Of a stretch of DNA of 64,000 nucleotides, positions 45,011 to 53,222 are shown piece after piece. Location: assembly GCF_032163505.1 (NCBI RefSeq), contig NZ_CP134147.1, positions 1,764,501 through 1,828,500 on the forward strand. The letters are read 5' to 3'. The translations under genes and the position numbers were made by a program. Position 1 is the stretch's first letter. Each line of letters opens with the position of its first letter. This DNA comes from Streptococcus parasanguinis. Its GTDB lineage: Bacteria > Bacillota > Bacilli > Lactobacillales > Streptococcaceae. The notes beneath the pieces were generated by a model that saw only the letters and a list, made by a program, of their open reading frames with translations, had not been told where the DNA came from and did not search any database.

Positions 45011-46247
45011 AACTTTCTGGTTCATTTTCTATTCCCTTACTTTCCTTAAATGGATTGTTAATAAATAACAAATAAAATCCTACTAATACCGTAAATATAT
45101 TTATCGTTATCCCTAGAATATGTATATCCGAATAAAACTGGGGAACTATTAAGAATACAATTGAAAATAAAGCATATAAGCTTGAATTAGTAGAATAGAT
45201 TAACCCCATATTTTCATAGTTATATTCAGAATAAATCATTTTTTCAAACATATTACCAGATATACCAATAATTATAAATGATAATCCAAATAGCAAAAGC
45301 TTAATCAATGGAATTGGTATTACAAATACTAAAAATAAAAAGAAGCCCGATACAATATAATCAATAAAGAAAAACTTTTTATATGATATTTTTATCCTAG
45401 GTGCCACAAAAGCACCTGTCAAATCTGCTAATCGTTGTACTGCCAATACTAACCCAAGATACTGAATAGGAATTCCTTCCGATACAAGATATAAGGGGGC
45501 TAAAGTTAAAAGTAGATCTGTTCCGCCACTTAAAATTGACTCTGTAATTACAATAAAAGAGGCAAATTTTGATTCTCGAAAAGCAGAAATTGTGTCCAAA
45601 AGTTGAAAAGTTGATTCACTTTCGCTTTCTATATTTTCAGACATACCATCTGACTTTTTTTTATCAGGTATATCTAACCTGATTTTCAACATAAAGTATA
45701 TCGCAGCTACAAAAAATGGAATACTCATATTGAAAACAACAAAATAGGACAACACTCCCAACAGTAATGAGGCAAACAGGTTACTAATAATGTCTAACAC
45801 ATTTGAAGCCATATACTGAACATCTATAGATTTGTTTATCGTTTCTTCATCATTTTCTAATGTTTCTGGAACAATCTTCATTTGTAATGTGTTAAGTAGA
45901 TTTGTTGATAAACTAAACAAAAAATTAAAAATATAAAGATAAAAAACTTCAAAGCGATACCTTAAGCATAGAATAGTAATGAAAATTATAAAAAGTTGAA
46001 GAACTTGAAAAGTTACTAGCCAGACTTTATCTCTTTGGATTTTATTTACAAAACTTCCATAAAAAACGGCAAGTAAGTTAGGGATAAAACCTATTAGAGT
46101 AAATAAAGATAACTGACCAGCTTCAATATTATAAACTTTGATTAACCCAATCGACAATGCAATGAAGTAAAAACTATCTGCAATATTTCTAGAAGATCTA
46201 CCTAATATCAAGTTTTTAAAGTTACTACTGAATTTTTCTAATATCAT
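45000..46247 (-). CDS. MFS exporter of the ThiF peptide cluster
   Basis: 415 aa with about 12 membrane helices and a charged cytoplasmic loop at the middle (DIPDKKKSDGMSENIESESE). The N terminus contains LILGRSSRNIADSFYFIALS, typical of MFS drug/peptide exporters such as MccC. It overlaps the ThiF gene by 23 bp, so the two are co-translated. It is likely to export the modified peptide and give self-protection. Confidence 0.82.
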   Translation of the reverse strand: MILEKFSSNFKNLILGRSSRNIADSFYFIALSIGLIKVYNIEAGQLSLFTLIGFIPNLLAVFYGSFVNKIQRDKVWLVTFQVLQLFIIFITILCLRYRFEVFYLYIFNFLFSLSTNLLNTLQMKIVPETLENDEETINKSIDVQYMASNVLDIISNLFASLLLGVLSYFVVFNMSIPFFVAAIYFMLKIRLDIPDKKKSDGMSENIESESESTFQLLDTISAFRESKFASFIVITESILSGGTDLLLTLAPLYLVSEGIPIQYLGLVLAVQRLADLTGAFVAPRIKISYKKFFFIDYIVSGFFLFLVFVIPIPLIKLLLFGLSFIIIGISGNMFEKMIYSEYNYENMGLIYSTNSSLYALFSIVFLIVPQFYSDIHILGITINIFTVLVGFYLLFINNPFKESKGIENEPESYAE

Positions 46248-47190
46248 GTTGATATACCTCGAAATTCATACAATCGATTTGGATATAATTTGTTATATTT
46301 AATAATCCTGTCAAGGAATCCAATACTTTGTAGGAAATAATTGCTGCTGCCATATACGATATCGGTGAAATTACACTGTACGGTGTCTTACTATTTAAAA
46401 TATGATCATCTGATATCATAAAATTCCCATAGAACTCTCTTAAAGAAATAGTTTCTCCAGGAATAATGTGCAAATAGTTTATTACTGTAGATGCGTAGGA
46501 ACCCACTATAATTGGTTTATTATACTTATGTGCTAAATCATCAAACCAATAGTCAATTTCGATACTTGGAGTATCAGCACAACATAGTGCAATATCAAAA
46601 CTATATGATTTAAAAAGTTTCTCTAAGTCATTCTTACATCTCAACTGTTTGGATATAGTCACAACTTTTGAATCAGAAATTGCTTGAATATTTCTTTGTA
46701 TTACCTCTACTTTTGATTTACCTATATCAGATTTTTTAAAACCGCTTTGTCTAGTCAGATTTGATTCTTCTACAATATCAAAATCAACTATAATGAATCT
46801 CCCTACTCCTAATCGAGCTAATATTTCCACAACCGTAGAACCAATGCCACCTACACCGACAATTAACACTGTAGATTCTAATAGCCTTTTCTGATACTCA
46901 CATGGATTTAAGTTTTTAGAAAGATCTATCCATTCAAAAAAGTTGATATTACGAGAGTATTTTGTATCATCGTATTGATTATTAGTTAACAATCCTTTTG
47001 ATAACATAAATTTTACAATTTTTCGCTCTTCAATAGATAACTGTTGAATGTCAACATCCTCGTCTAACTTTTTAATCAAGTTGATATTCATCTCATTACA
47101 ATCAATATCCCTCTCAAGAGAAACATTTCCAAAACCAAATTTTATTTTATCATTCAACACATAAGGCTGAAGAGTTCTCTTTACTCTCAC
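46225..47190 (-). CDS. ThiF/MccB-like adenylating enzyme with N-terminal peptide-binding domain
   Basis: 321 aa. Residues 1-90 look like a small winged-helix recognition domain (RRE/peptide clamp). The E1-like domain follows, with STVLIVGVGGIGSTVVEILA (glycine loop at 112-117), FIIVDFDIVEESNLTRQSGF (ATP/Mg residues, NLTRQ at 144-148) and ALCCADTPSIEIDYWFDD. MccB of microcin C has the same two-part build and adenylates a short peptide at its C terminus. Here the substrate is probably the 17-residue peptide encoded 80 bp upstream. Confidence 0.85.
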   Translation of the reverse strand: MRVKRTLQPYVLNDKIKFGFGNVSLERDIDCNEMNINLIKKLDEDVDIQQLSIEERKIVKFMLSKGLLTNNQYDDTKYSRNINFFEWIDLSKNLNPCEYQKRLLESTVLIVGVGGIGSTVVEILARLGVGRFIIVDFDIVEESNLTRQSGFKKSDIGKSKVEVIQRNIQAISDSKVVTISKQLRCKNDLEKLFKSYSFDIALCCADTPSIEIDYWFDDLAHKYNKPIIVGSYASTVINYLHIIPGETISLREFYGNFMISDDHILNSKTPYSVISPISYMAAAIISYKVLDSLTGLLNITNYIQIDCMNFEVYQHDIRKIQ

Positions 47191-47225
47191 TTAGATAACC
47201 TCCATTTTGAAAAGTAGTAATCTAT

Positions 47226-47261
47226 ACAAAACAGAGTTTGGAGTTAGTAAGCTCCAAACTC
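47226..47261 (-). terminator. Attenuator between the peptide gene and thiF
   Basis: Minus strand: GAGTTTGGAG / CTCCAAACTC, a perfect 10-bp stem followed by TGTTTTGT, placed between the 17-codon gene and the ThiF gene. Partial termination here would give excess peptide transcript over enzyme transcript, as in many peptide-antibiotic operons. Confidence 0.7.
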
Positions 47262-47269
47262 CAGTGTAA

Positions 47270-47323
47270 TTAACGGCCTCCTACACGATGACCAGGGAAT
47301 GTTTGTACTGCAACAACAGTCAT
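47270..47323 (-). CDS. 17-residue precursor peptide MTVVAVQTFPGHRVGGR
   Basis: A very strong ribosome site (AAGGAGGAAAAGAAA) stands directly before the ATG at 47323. The product is 17 residues, ends in Arg, and has no signal or leader. It lies 80 bp upstream of a ThiF/MccB-like enzyme with an attenuator between. Microcin C precursors are similarly short but end in Asn; this one does not, so the modification may differ. Expression and processing are inferred. Confidence 0.7.
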   Translation of the reverse strand: MTVVAVQTFPGHRVGGR

Positions 47324-47462
47324 TTTCTTTTCCTCCTTCTTCTACTACATAATATTAAAACTCACATTATTAAATAAGATAATATAGTTCCAACAATGTA
47401 GATATTTCCTTACTAAGTAAAGACAAAATAAGATATAAAAATACGATTTGCTAGCTTAATTT

Positions 47463-47597
47463 TCATCTGCGAATAATATTAGCTGGACCCGGATCAATTT
47501 CTGTAGCCATTTTATGAATTTGAGGTTTCCCTACAATCCCTAGCAGAATTAATCCAATAACTAGCACTGTAGCAATTTTCCTAAACAGACTTCTCAT
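47463..47597 (-). CDS. Phr/PapR-type signalling peptide precursor (44 aa)
   Basis: The ATG at 47597 has AAAGGAGAG before it. The product starts MRSLFRKIATVLVIGLILLG (basic start, hydrophobic secretion signal), then IVGKPQIHKMAT, and ends EIDPGPANIIRR. It lies directly downstream of a PlcR/TprA-type regulator gene in the same direction, the standard arrangement for export-import pheromones. The active peptide is probably cut from the C-terminal 7-12 residues. Confidence 0.75.
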   Translation of the reverse strand: MRSLFRKIATVLVIGLILLGIVGKPQIHKMATEIDPGPANIIRR

Positions 47598-47716
47598 ATA
47601 TCTCTCCTTTAATTTTCTTGCATTTATTTTAGCACTCCAGCATCATGTTGTCAATATATTTTATAAACTTTTTTTATTTTTTTTTTATATAACTCATTTT
47701 TGTATCTGTGAAATAT

Positions 47717-47745
47717 TAAAAAAACGATGCTCAATTGAACATCGT
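47717..47745 (-). terminator. Terminator after the PlcR/TprA-like regulator
   Basis: Stem ACGATG(T)TCA / TGA(G)CATCGT then TTTTTTT on the minus strand, directly after the regulator stop and before the pheromone gene. Confidence 0.8.
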
Positions 47746-47750
47746 CTTCA

Positions 47751-48617
47751 TTATTCTGCCATATTTGCAATGTAATGTTCGACTTTCAAAGCCATTGACA
47801 TATTTTCATCCAATTTATAAAGAAAATGTGCTGTCTCAAAATATTCTTTTATCGAAATCTTAGAAGAAAAGTCCTTACTTACATTTCCCATCAATAAATA
47901 CAAATCAGCTAAAAGATAAGTTGTTCTGTAAGCCTGACACTGCTTTATAGTAGTTGTGATTTTAGTAATAGCTTCTTCAATATTATTCTGCAGCCATAGA
48001 TATCTACAAACGTTATAGTTGAACTTAATAAATAGTTCTAACTCTTCAAGTGTATTTAAATTGAGTTGATTTACTTGATACTCTAATGTTTCTCGAATCT
48101 CATCAAATCGCGTTAAATCTCCAATATCGTAATAAAAATTGAATAGAGTATTTGAAACTTGGAGATAGTTCATATCAGAAATACTTAACTGTGACAGCAC
48201 CTTCTCCAATCTTTCAACTGCCTCCTCTTGTTGCCCATAGAAATAAAAATCTATCAGAGATTTTATCCACTCCATATAAAATTTATCTGCTAGAGATAAA
48301 CGATGAGACTTTACATTTTCTAATTCATATATATATTTCAAAGACTCATAATTTCTATTTATGATAAATGTATGTGCTAATTTCTTAAACTCTGCTAACT
48401 CATCAACCTCCTCAACAATCTGCTCATCAAAAAAATAATCCATACTAACTTTTAATTTCTTAGCAAGTGCATGCAAAAAATCCGCCCCAGGAGTGAACTC
48501 TCCACTCTCTAATCGACTAATTTGCCCCTGTTTACAAATGCCTTCGGCCAATTCTCGCTGGGACAATTTTAATTCTTTTCGTCTATTTTTTAATCTGGTT
48601 GCTAATAATGTACCCAC
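47751..48617 (-). CDS. PlcR/TprA-type peptide-responsive regulator (HTH plus TPR)
   Basis: 288 aa. The N-terminal HTH (RLKNRRKELKLSQRELAEGI, then CKQGQISRLESGEF) is followed by about five TPR-like helical pairs (about 75-288, ending FYKLDENMSMALKVEHYIAN-like). PlcR, PrgX and TprA share this build and bind a short imported peptide in the TPR groove. With the pheromone precursor next to it, it probably controls the pheromone gene and the peptide/ThiF/MFS genes downstream. Confidence 0.85.
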   Translation of the reverse strand: MGTLLATRLKNRRKELKLSQRELAEGICKQGQISRLESGEFTPGADFLHALAKKLKVSMDYFFDEQIVEEVDELAEFKKLAHTFIINRNYESLKYIYELENVKSHRLSLADKFYMEWIKSLIDFYFYGQQEEAVERLEKVLSQLSISDMNYLQVSNTLFNFYYDIGDLTRFDEIRETLEYQVNQLNLNTLEELELFIKFNYNVCRYLWLQNNIEEAITKITTTIKQCQAYRTTYLLADLYLLMGNVSKDFSSKISIKEYFETAHFLYKLDENMSMALKVEHYIANMAE

Positions 48618-48990
48618 GTTTGGATATTCCTTTTCTAATTGGTTTTGACTTCAATTTTAATTGTAACATGATTAAATTAAAAATTCAAATATATGTCCAT
48701 AAAGATACAAATTTTATATAAAAGGTGTCAAATGTTTTTTGATCTACCTCGTCTTCTTTTGAAAATAATCTACTCAAATAATTTCTAGATTGTCAAATTA
48801 AGTTAAACTTTTCATGTAACTCAGAAAAACATATATAGGGTTTGAGAGTTCAAGTAATTCCTAAAAGTCTTTGAAATTAAAAACGCATAATATCAGGTAT
48901 TCAAAAAACTGATATTATGCATTTTATTTTAGTCTAAATTAGGGAAATTATTTCCAGATAAAGTTTTTGGCAAGCCTCTTATCTGTTTAA
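48618..48990. other. Gene-free stretch
   Basis: AT-rich DNA holding the regulator promoter area and a plus-strand terminator at 48885-48930 (GCATAATATCAG / CTGATATTATGC then TTTTATTTT). No gene ends in front of that terminator, so it belonged to something now lost. Confidence 0.5.
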
Positions 48991-49260
48991 GGTACATTTC
49001 CCCATCGAAATGAGCGAGCTACTCTTATTAAACGATCAAAAGAGTTAGGTTTACCTAATTATGGTTTTCAAATATTCCGCCATACTCATGCGTCTTTAAT
49101 GCTCAACGCTGGAGCAAATTGGAAAGAACTGCAAGAACGTATGGGACACAGATCTATTTCAACCACAATGGATATCTATGCGAAATTAGATCCTAACCGA
49201 AAGAATGAAGCAGTCGATATTTTAATAGAACGACTTGCACAAATTAAAAAAACTAATTAG
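48991..49260 (+). pseudogene. C-terminal fragment of a tyrosine integrase
   Basis: The frame from 48991 reads FPHRNERATLIKRSKELGLP, QIFRHTHASLMLNAGANWKE and MGHRSISTTMDIYAKLDPNR. It keeps the R-H-T-H, GH and Tyr motifs of the catalytic domain but lacks everything before them, and has no start. This is the relic of a third integrase, marking an older insertion. Confidence 0.8.
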
Positions 49261-49608
49261 AGACTATTATATTTAGCTATAATAAATCACTTTACAATTA
49301 ATGTAAATTTTATAATGTTACTATAAAATTTTAGGTATACAAAGATCTATAGATACTTTATTGGTAAGATTAATTTTATAACATTACTACAGTTAAAAAA
49401 ATCCTACATTATAGTTTCAATTGTAAAAAAACTCATTATTGATATAGGAATGTTCTCAGAGATTTTTCAACTACTTTTGTACAATGTAAGTCAAATACAA
49501 AATTACCTACTTAATAATAGTTTAGAATTTTTTCAAAAAAGGCCTTAATGGTTGAATTATATAATTTTTAACAGTATAATCAAGGTAGTAGCTTTATCAG
49601 GAGGTTCT
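49261..49608 (+). promoter_or_regulatory. Gene-free stretch with promoter of the toxin-antitoxin-chaperone operon
   Basis: TTGAAT (49552-49557), 17 bp, TATAAT (49575-49580), then TCAGGAGG and the ATG at 49609. The upstream 290 bp are very AT-rich with several short TATAAT-like and TGTACAA words but no gene. The promoter position excludes the longer TTG-started frame from 49552. Confidence 0.75.
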
Positions 49609-50196
49609 ATGCTACAATATAGCGGGTGGCACGGCACCACCAATAAAAGGAAAAATAAGATCCTATCTGCTGGTTTTTCTTATAAAAAATATGAACCTGG
49701 AATTAATAAACAGAGACATCCGAACGACTTGGGTAATGGTGTTTACTTTTTTCTGCCTTTTAATAACGATACTGGTAAAACTATTGCTTCTGCTTATGTA
49801 GCAAAGTATAAATCATTTGAACTAAGCAAACCTGGGGTTACGCCCGAATTAGTTAACGCCGAAATCACTATAAAATCTATAGACAATATTTTTATTTTAG
49901 ATGACCCAACAAACCAAAGTCTATTAGATGAATATCGACAAAAGGCATATATTGAAATTGAACGTGAGATTGCAAGTATTTCAGATAGCGGAGCCAAAAA
50001 TAGAGCTACTCTTCTTAACCAAAATCAAGGGTTAATTATTGAACTGCTACTTGATTTAGCGTCTCAGTATGGAAAGAATTTTAAAGCCGTACAGTCCAAA
50101 ACATATACTGATATTTCATTTTTACCAGTGATTAACGGCAAGAATGGAGAAGAAATTTGTATCCGTGATTTAAATTGTATTACAAACATTTTATAA
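49609..50196 (+). CDS. ADP-ribosyltransferase-like toxin (CmdT-like)
   Basis: 195 aa. The N terminus MLQYSGWHGTTNKRKNKILS and then HPNDLGNGVYFFLPF give the H-G-T ... G-x-G-x-Y pattern of H-Y-E type ADP-ribosyltransferases (His8, Tyr46), as in DUF3990-like folds. It is followed by a small gene and a SecB-like gene in one operon. In the described E. coli CmdTAC system, an ADP-ribosyltransferase toxin, an antitoxin and a SecB-like chaperone act against phage in this kind of arrangement. The assignment is by fold pattern and context. Confidence 0.7.
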   Translation: MLQYSGWHGTTNKRKNKILSAGFSYKKYEPGINKQRHPNDLGNGVYFFLPFNNDTGKTIASAYVAKYKSFELSKPGVTPELVNAEITIKSIDNIFILDDPTNQSLLDEYRQKAYIEIEREIASISDSGAKNRATLLNQNQGLIIELLLDLASQYGKNFKAVQSKTYTDISFLPVINGKNGEEICIRDLNCITNIL

Positions 50197-50210
50197 ATAA
50201 GGAGGCTTTT

Positions 50211-50555
50211 ATGAGTTTATTATCAAACTTTTTAGGAACTGAAGAATTTTCTTTGATGGATTCTCCAATGTTTCAAGAATTAGTTGAAAATATTAAGGCC
50301 AACAAAATCTATTCAGTAAACAATGAATTTGATTATTATTTGAATATGTCAGGAAGTCCTAAAAAATATAAAGATGAAATACATTTTACCTCTCAATTAG
50401 ATAATCAAAATGATTTTTATGATTTGAATTCTATAAATAAAGTAGATGCAATGTCTAAATATATTATAAAAAACAAGAAATCATGTTTTTCATATTTCCC
50501 AATAGATTCTGAAAACTTAATTACAACAAAAGAAAGTAGTGAGGTGGCAGCTTAA
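50211..50555 (+). CDS. Putative antitoxin of the SecB-dependent system
   Basis: 114 aa from the ATG at 50211, with AAGGAGG upstream. The sequence (MSLLSNFLGTEEFSLMDSPM, later FDYYLNMSGSPKKYKDEIHF) is acidic and shows no HTH. It starts 14 bp after the toxin gene and ends in TAATG, overlapping the SecB-like gene. The role as antitoxin is inferred purely from its place between toxin and chaperone. The C-terminal tail could be the chaperone-addiction segment. Confidence 0.6.
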   Translation: MSLLSNFLGTEEFSLMDSPMFQELVENIKANKIYSVNNEFDYYLNMSGSPKKYKDEIHFTSQLDNQNDFYDLNSINKVDAMSKYIIKNKKSCFSYFPIDSENLITTKESSEVAA

Positions 50556-50989
50556 TGTCCTCTTTACAATTTAAAGATTATTTTTTAAATGAAGTATCAT
50601 ATCGAAGAAATCCTAGTTTTGATCAAACAAATAGTACTATTAATTTAAAACCTGAATTATCTGCACAAATTTTAATAAGAAAGTCTGAAAATCTTGCTTA
50701 CGTTAACTTAATAACAAAGCAAGGAAATATACATTCAGATGATTCTGCTTTTGAGCTTATTGTAGATATTGTTGGAGAATTTTCGTTTATATACGACAAA
50801 ACAGAATTTGATATTAGTTTTGAAACTTTTCTTAAAGAGAATGGTTTAGCAATTCTTTGGTCCTATATTCGGCCTATTGTATCTGACATGATCACTCGTG
50901 GTAATGAGTTCCCAAACTTCTTATTACCTGTCATTAACATTAAAAAAATGCTTGAAGAAAAAGATTCAATCAAGTTAACATACGAATAA
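50555..50989 (+). CDS. SecB-like chaperone (CmdC-like)
   Basis: 144 aa. The C-terminal motif AILWSYIRPIVSDMITRGNE followed by FPNFLLPVINIKKML is the SecB signature. The N-terminal beta strands (SAQILIRKSENLAYVNLITK) also fit. Streptococci have no housekeeping SecB export chaperone, so a SecB fold here points to a toxin-antitoxin-chaperone system, in which the chaperone stabilises the antitoxin and releases it on phage infection. Translationally coupled to the 114-aa gene. Confidence 0.75.
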   Translation: MSSLQFKDYFLNEVSYRRNPSFDQTNSTINLKPELSAQILIRKSENLAYVNLITKQGNIHSDDSAFELIVDIVGEFSFIYDKTEFDISFETFLKENGLAILWSYIRPIVSDMITRGNEFPNFLLPVINIKKMLEEKDSIKLTYE

Positions 50990-51482
50990 AAATAGTGTAA
51001 TGTTTTTCAAAGATCCAATGACGTGCTTTTTCTACTTTAATGTACATTTAGAAGGTCTTTAGGAAAATATAAATAAATAAGTAAAATTTGTGATGAAAAT
51101 AAATACACCCAAAGAGTTTTGTATTATAGTGATGCAAGTTAAAACTCTACCTTTTTCACTACCTTTTTTGAAATAAAAATAATGATTCGGATATTTAAAA
51201 GAAGAGGAACTTTAGTGTGAAGTTCCTCTTTTTGTTATTTGTTATTTGATCTTTTACTTATAAATTGTAATACCTGTTTTGAACACCTCGTATTTGAATG
51301 AATTTCAATATATGCTTAATATCAATGTTTCCACATATTTTTAAGAAAGAAATATTTCATCTAATTTGAATAACTTTCAATTGAATGGTGTGAATTTTAC
51401 CCTAAAAATAAACGAATTGAGCTAGATTTCACCAAAAAGTTCACACCATTTGAATTGTTACTGTTTTGTACTTTTTATAGAT
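50990..51482. other. Gene-free stretch with terminator
   Basis: The toxin-antitoxin-chaperone operon ends at a strong terminator, AAGAGGAACTT / AAGTTCCTC then TTTTT, at 51202-51233. The rest is AT-rich; a TTCACACCATT-type word occurs twice in opposite orientations near 51386 and 51439, but I see no gene. Confidence 0.6.
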
Positions 51483-52244
51483 TTAGAATTCTTTGTTTTC
51501 AAATAGTTTAGTGTCAATGTAAAAAATTACTATTGAATAAATAACAGTTAAAAGTAGTTGAATGGTGTAGCTAATTATCGAAATATTCTTTGAAACAGGG
51601 TTTAAAATATTCAATACTCCTAATGGGCTAAAAGATAATAACAAGTTATTTTGGTCTAATAAACTTCTTGAAATCAGTTCTCCTAAACCTCTTAACAAAA
51701 CAACTCCAACTAGGGTACTCGATAAAGAATTTGTTATCAAAAATAAACAAATAATTGTAGTACTATAAAAAATAGTTGTAAAAAACGTTGTAATAATTTG
51801 AATGAATCCGGCCGTAAAAGTAAGCATATTATCTGCAGATGAAGAGTAAGCTCCAACTTTAAAAAATCCAAATAGTAATGTTGTCGCTATAAAAGATGTT
51901 AAACTTAAAACAACTAAAATTAAGAATGAGGTAAAAATAGATGCTAACAATTTTGAAAACAAAATTTCTACTCGTTTAACCGGTGTGACTAACAATGATT
52001 TAATTGTTTTTTGCTGAATTTCTTGATAAAACGGTACTAATGCTACTATAACTCCTACTATCAAAGCAAATATCGAAAATGTATCGCTGGAGGTTTTAAA
52101 AACATTTCCAAATGAAGATTCTGGTGCAACCATTCTTAGATACAGTATCAATAGGGAAATGACACAAACAAACCCTCCAAAAACATAGAAAATCTTTTTC
52201 CCAGCAAATAATTTGAACAACTCAATCTTTATTAATTTAAGCAT
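51483..52244 (-). CDS. ABC-2 permease of the bacteriocin cluster
   Basis: 253 aa from the ATG at 52244 (MLKLIKIELFKLFAGKKIFY), with GGAGG from the end of the ATPase gene. It has six membrane helices and belongs to the BcrB/LanG-like permeases that confer self-immunity to peptide producers. It is the last gene of the precursor / C39 exporter / ATPase / permease operon. Confidence 0.82.
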   Translation of the reverse strand: MLKLIKIELFKLFAGKKIFYVFGGFVCVISLLILYLRMVAPESSFGNVFKTSSDTFSIFALIVGVIVALVPFYQEIQQKTIKSLLVTPVKRVEILFSKLLASIFTSFLILVVLSLTSFIATTLLFGFFKVGAYSSSADNMLTFTAGFIQIITTFFTTIFYSTTIICLFLITNSLSSTLVGVVLLRGLGELISRSLLDQNNLLLSFSPLGVLNILNPVSKNISIISYTIQLLLTVIYSIVIFYIDTKLFENKEF

Positions 52245-52245
52245 A

Positions 52246-53172
52246 TCAAACCTCCATATCTCTCTGCATTTTGATAAAAATATCTTCAAAATTATTTTGT
52301 TTCTCAGAAAAATTTATGATGGAGATATCCTGACGTAATAACTCTGTGAGTAATTTCTCCTTTACCTCTTTCATTGATTCTATATCTAAAGATAACTCAA
52401 GTTGCTCTATTCTCTCAGAAAAAACAATGTTTAAGTTATTTAAGATAGACTTTGTAAGTTCTAAGTTATCAGTTTTCAACAACCAAACGTTCTTTATAGA
52501 TCCAATTGATAAAAATTCTGTCTTTTTCCCTTGGAAAATTACTTTCCCTTGATTGATAATTGTAACTGTATCTACTAACTTACTTAATTCTTCCAATGAA
52601 TGACTCGAAATTACAATCCCAACTCCTTTTTTAGACAATTCAATGAGCAAGTCTCTAAACTCTTTAATTCCTATGGGATCTAATCCATTGAATGGTTCAT
52701 CTAATAATAAGATAGTTGGCTGATGGATTAAGGCTTGAGCAAGACCCAAACGTTGTTTCATACCTAATGAAAAACTAGATACTTTACAATCCACACTATT
52801 GTCTAAACCAACTAAATGCAGATAGTTTAAAAGATCTTCTTTTGATAAGTTTACTTCATCATAAAGACTGGAAATAAGCATTAAATTCTGTCTAGCTGTT
52901 AAAGATTCATAAAATGTAGGGTATTCAATGATTGTACCAATACTATTCAAATAGTCCTTTGATTTCCCATCAATTGATTTCCCATTGATTTTAATTTCAC
53001 CAGATTCTTTTTTTACTAAACCTAAAATCGTCTTGAATATTGTAGTTTTCCCAGAACCATTTTGTCCAATGAGGCCCATTATTTCGCCACTCTGCAACTC
53101 AAATGACAAATCTTCAATTACTTTCTTTTTGTTATACGATTTATTTAGACCAATAATTTGTAATAGTGCCAT
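52246..53172 (-). CDS. ABC ATPase, immunity type (BcrA/LanF-like)
   Basis: 308 aa from the ATG at 53172 (MALLQIIGLNKSY), preceded by AAGGGA. Walker A GLIGQNGSGKTTIFKTI, signature SFSLGMKQRLGLAQALI, Walker B ILLLDEPFNGLDPIGI and the H-loop VISSHSLEEL are present. The C-terminal 90 residues are the usual extension. With the following permease it forms an exporter likely to protect the producer from its own peptide. Confidence 0.88.
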   Translation of the reverse strand: MALLQIIGLNKSYNKKKVIEDLSFELQSGEIMGLIGQNGSGKTTIFKTILGLVKKESGEIKINGKSIDGKSKDYLNSIGTIIEYPTFYESLTARQNLMLISSLYDEVNLSKEDLLNYLHLVGLDNSVDCKVSSFSLGMKQRLGLAQALIHQPTILLLDEPFNGLDPIGIKEFRDLLIELSKKGVGIVISSHSLEELSKLVDTVTIINQGKVIFQGKKTEFLSIGSIKNVWLLKTDNLELTKSILNNLNIVFSERIEQLELSLDIESMKEVKEKLLTELLRQDISIINFSEKQNNFEDIFIKMQRDMEV

Positions 53173-53222
53173 TTTGTCTTCCCTTCTAGTTAACAACGTT
53201 TATATTCAACCATACTATTTAT

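Noticed and set aside
47270..47323. Calling the peptide cluster a canonical microcin C system
   Set aside because: The peptide is 17 residues and ends in Arg, not the Asn that MccB-type enzymes are known to modify, so only a relationship is claimed.
49552..49608. Longer toxin start at the TTG at 49552
   Set aside because: That codon lies in the -35 box of the promoter, and a full GGAGG site precedes the ATG at 49609.
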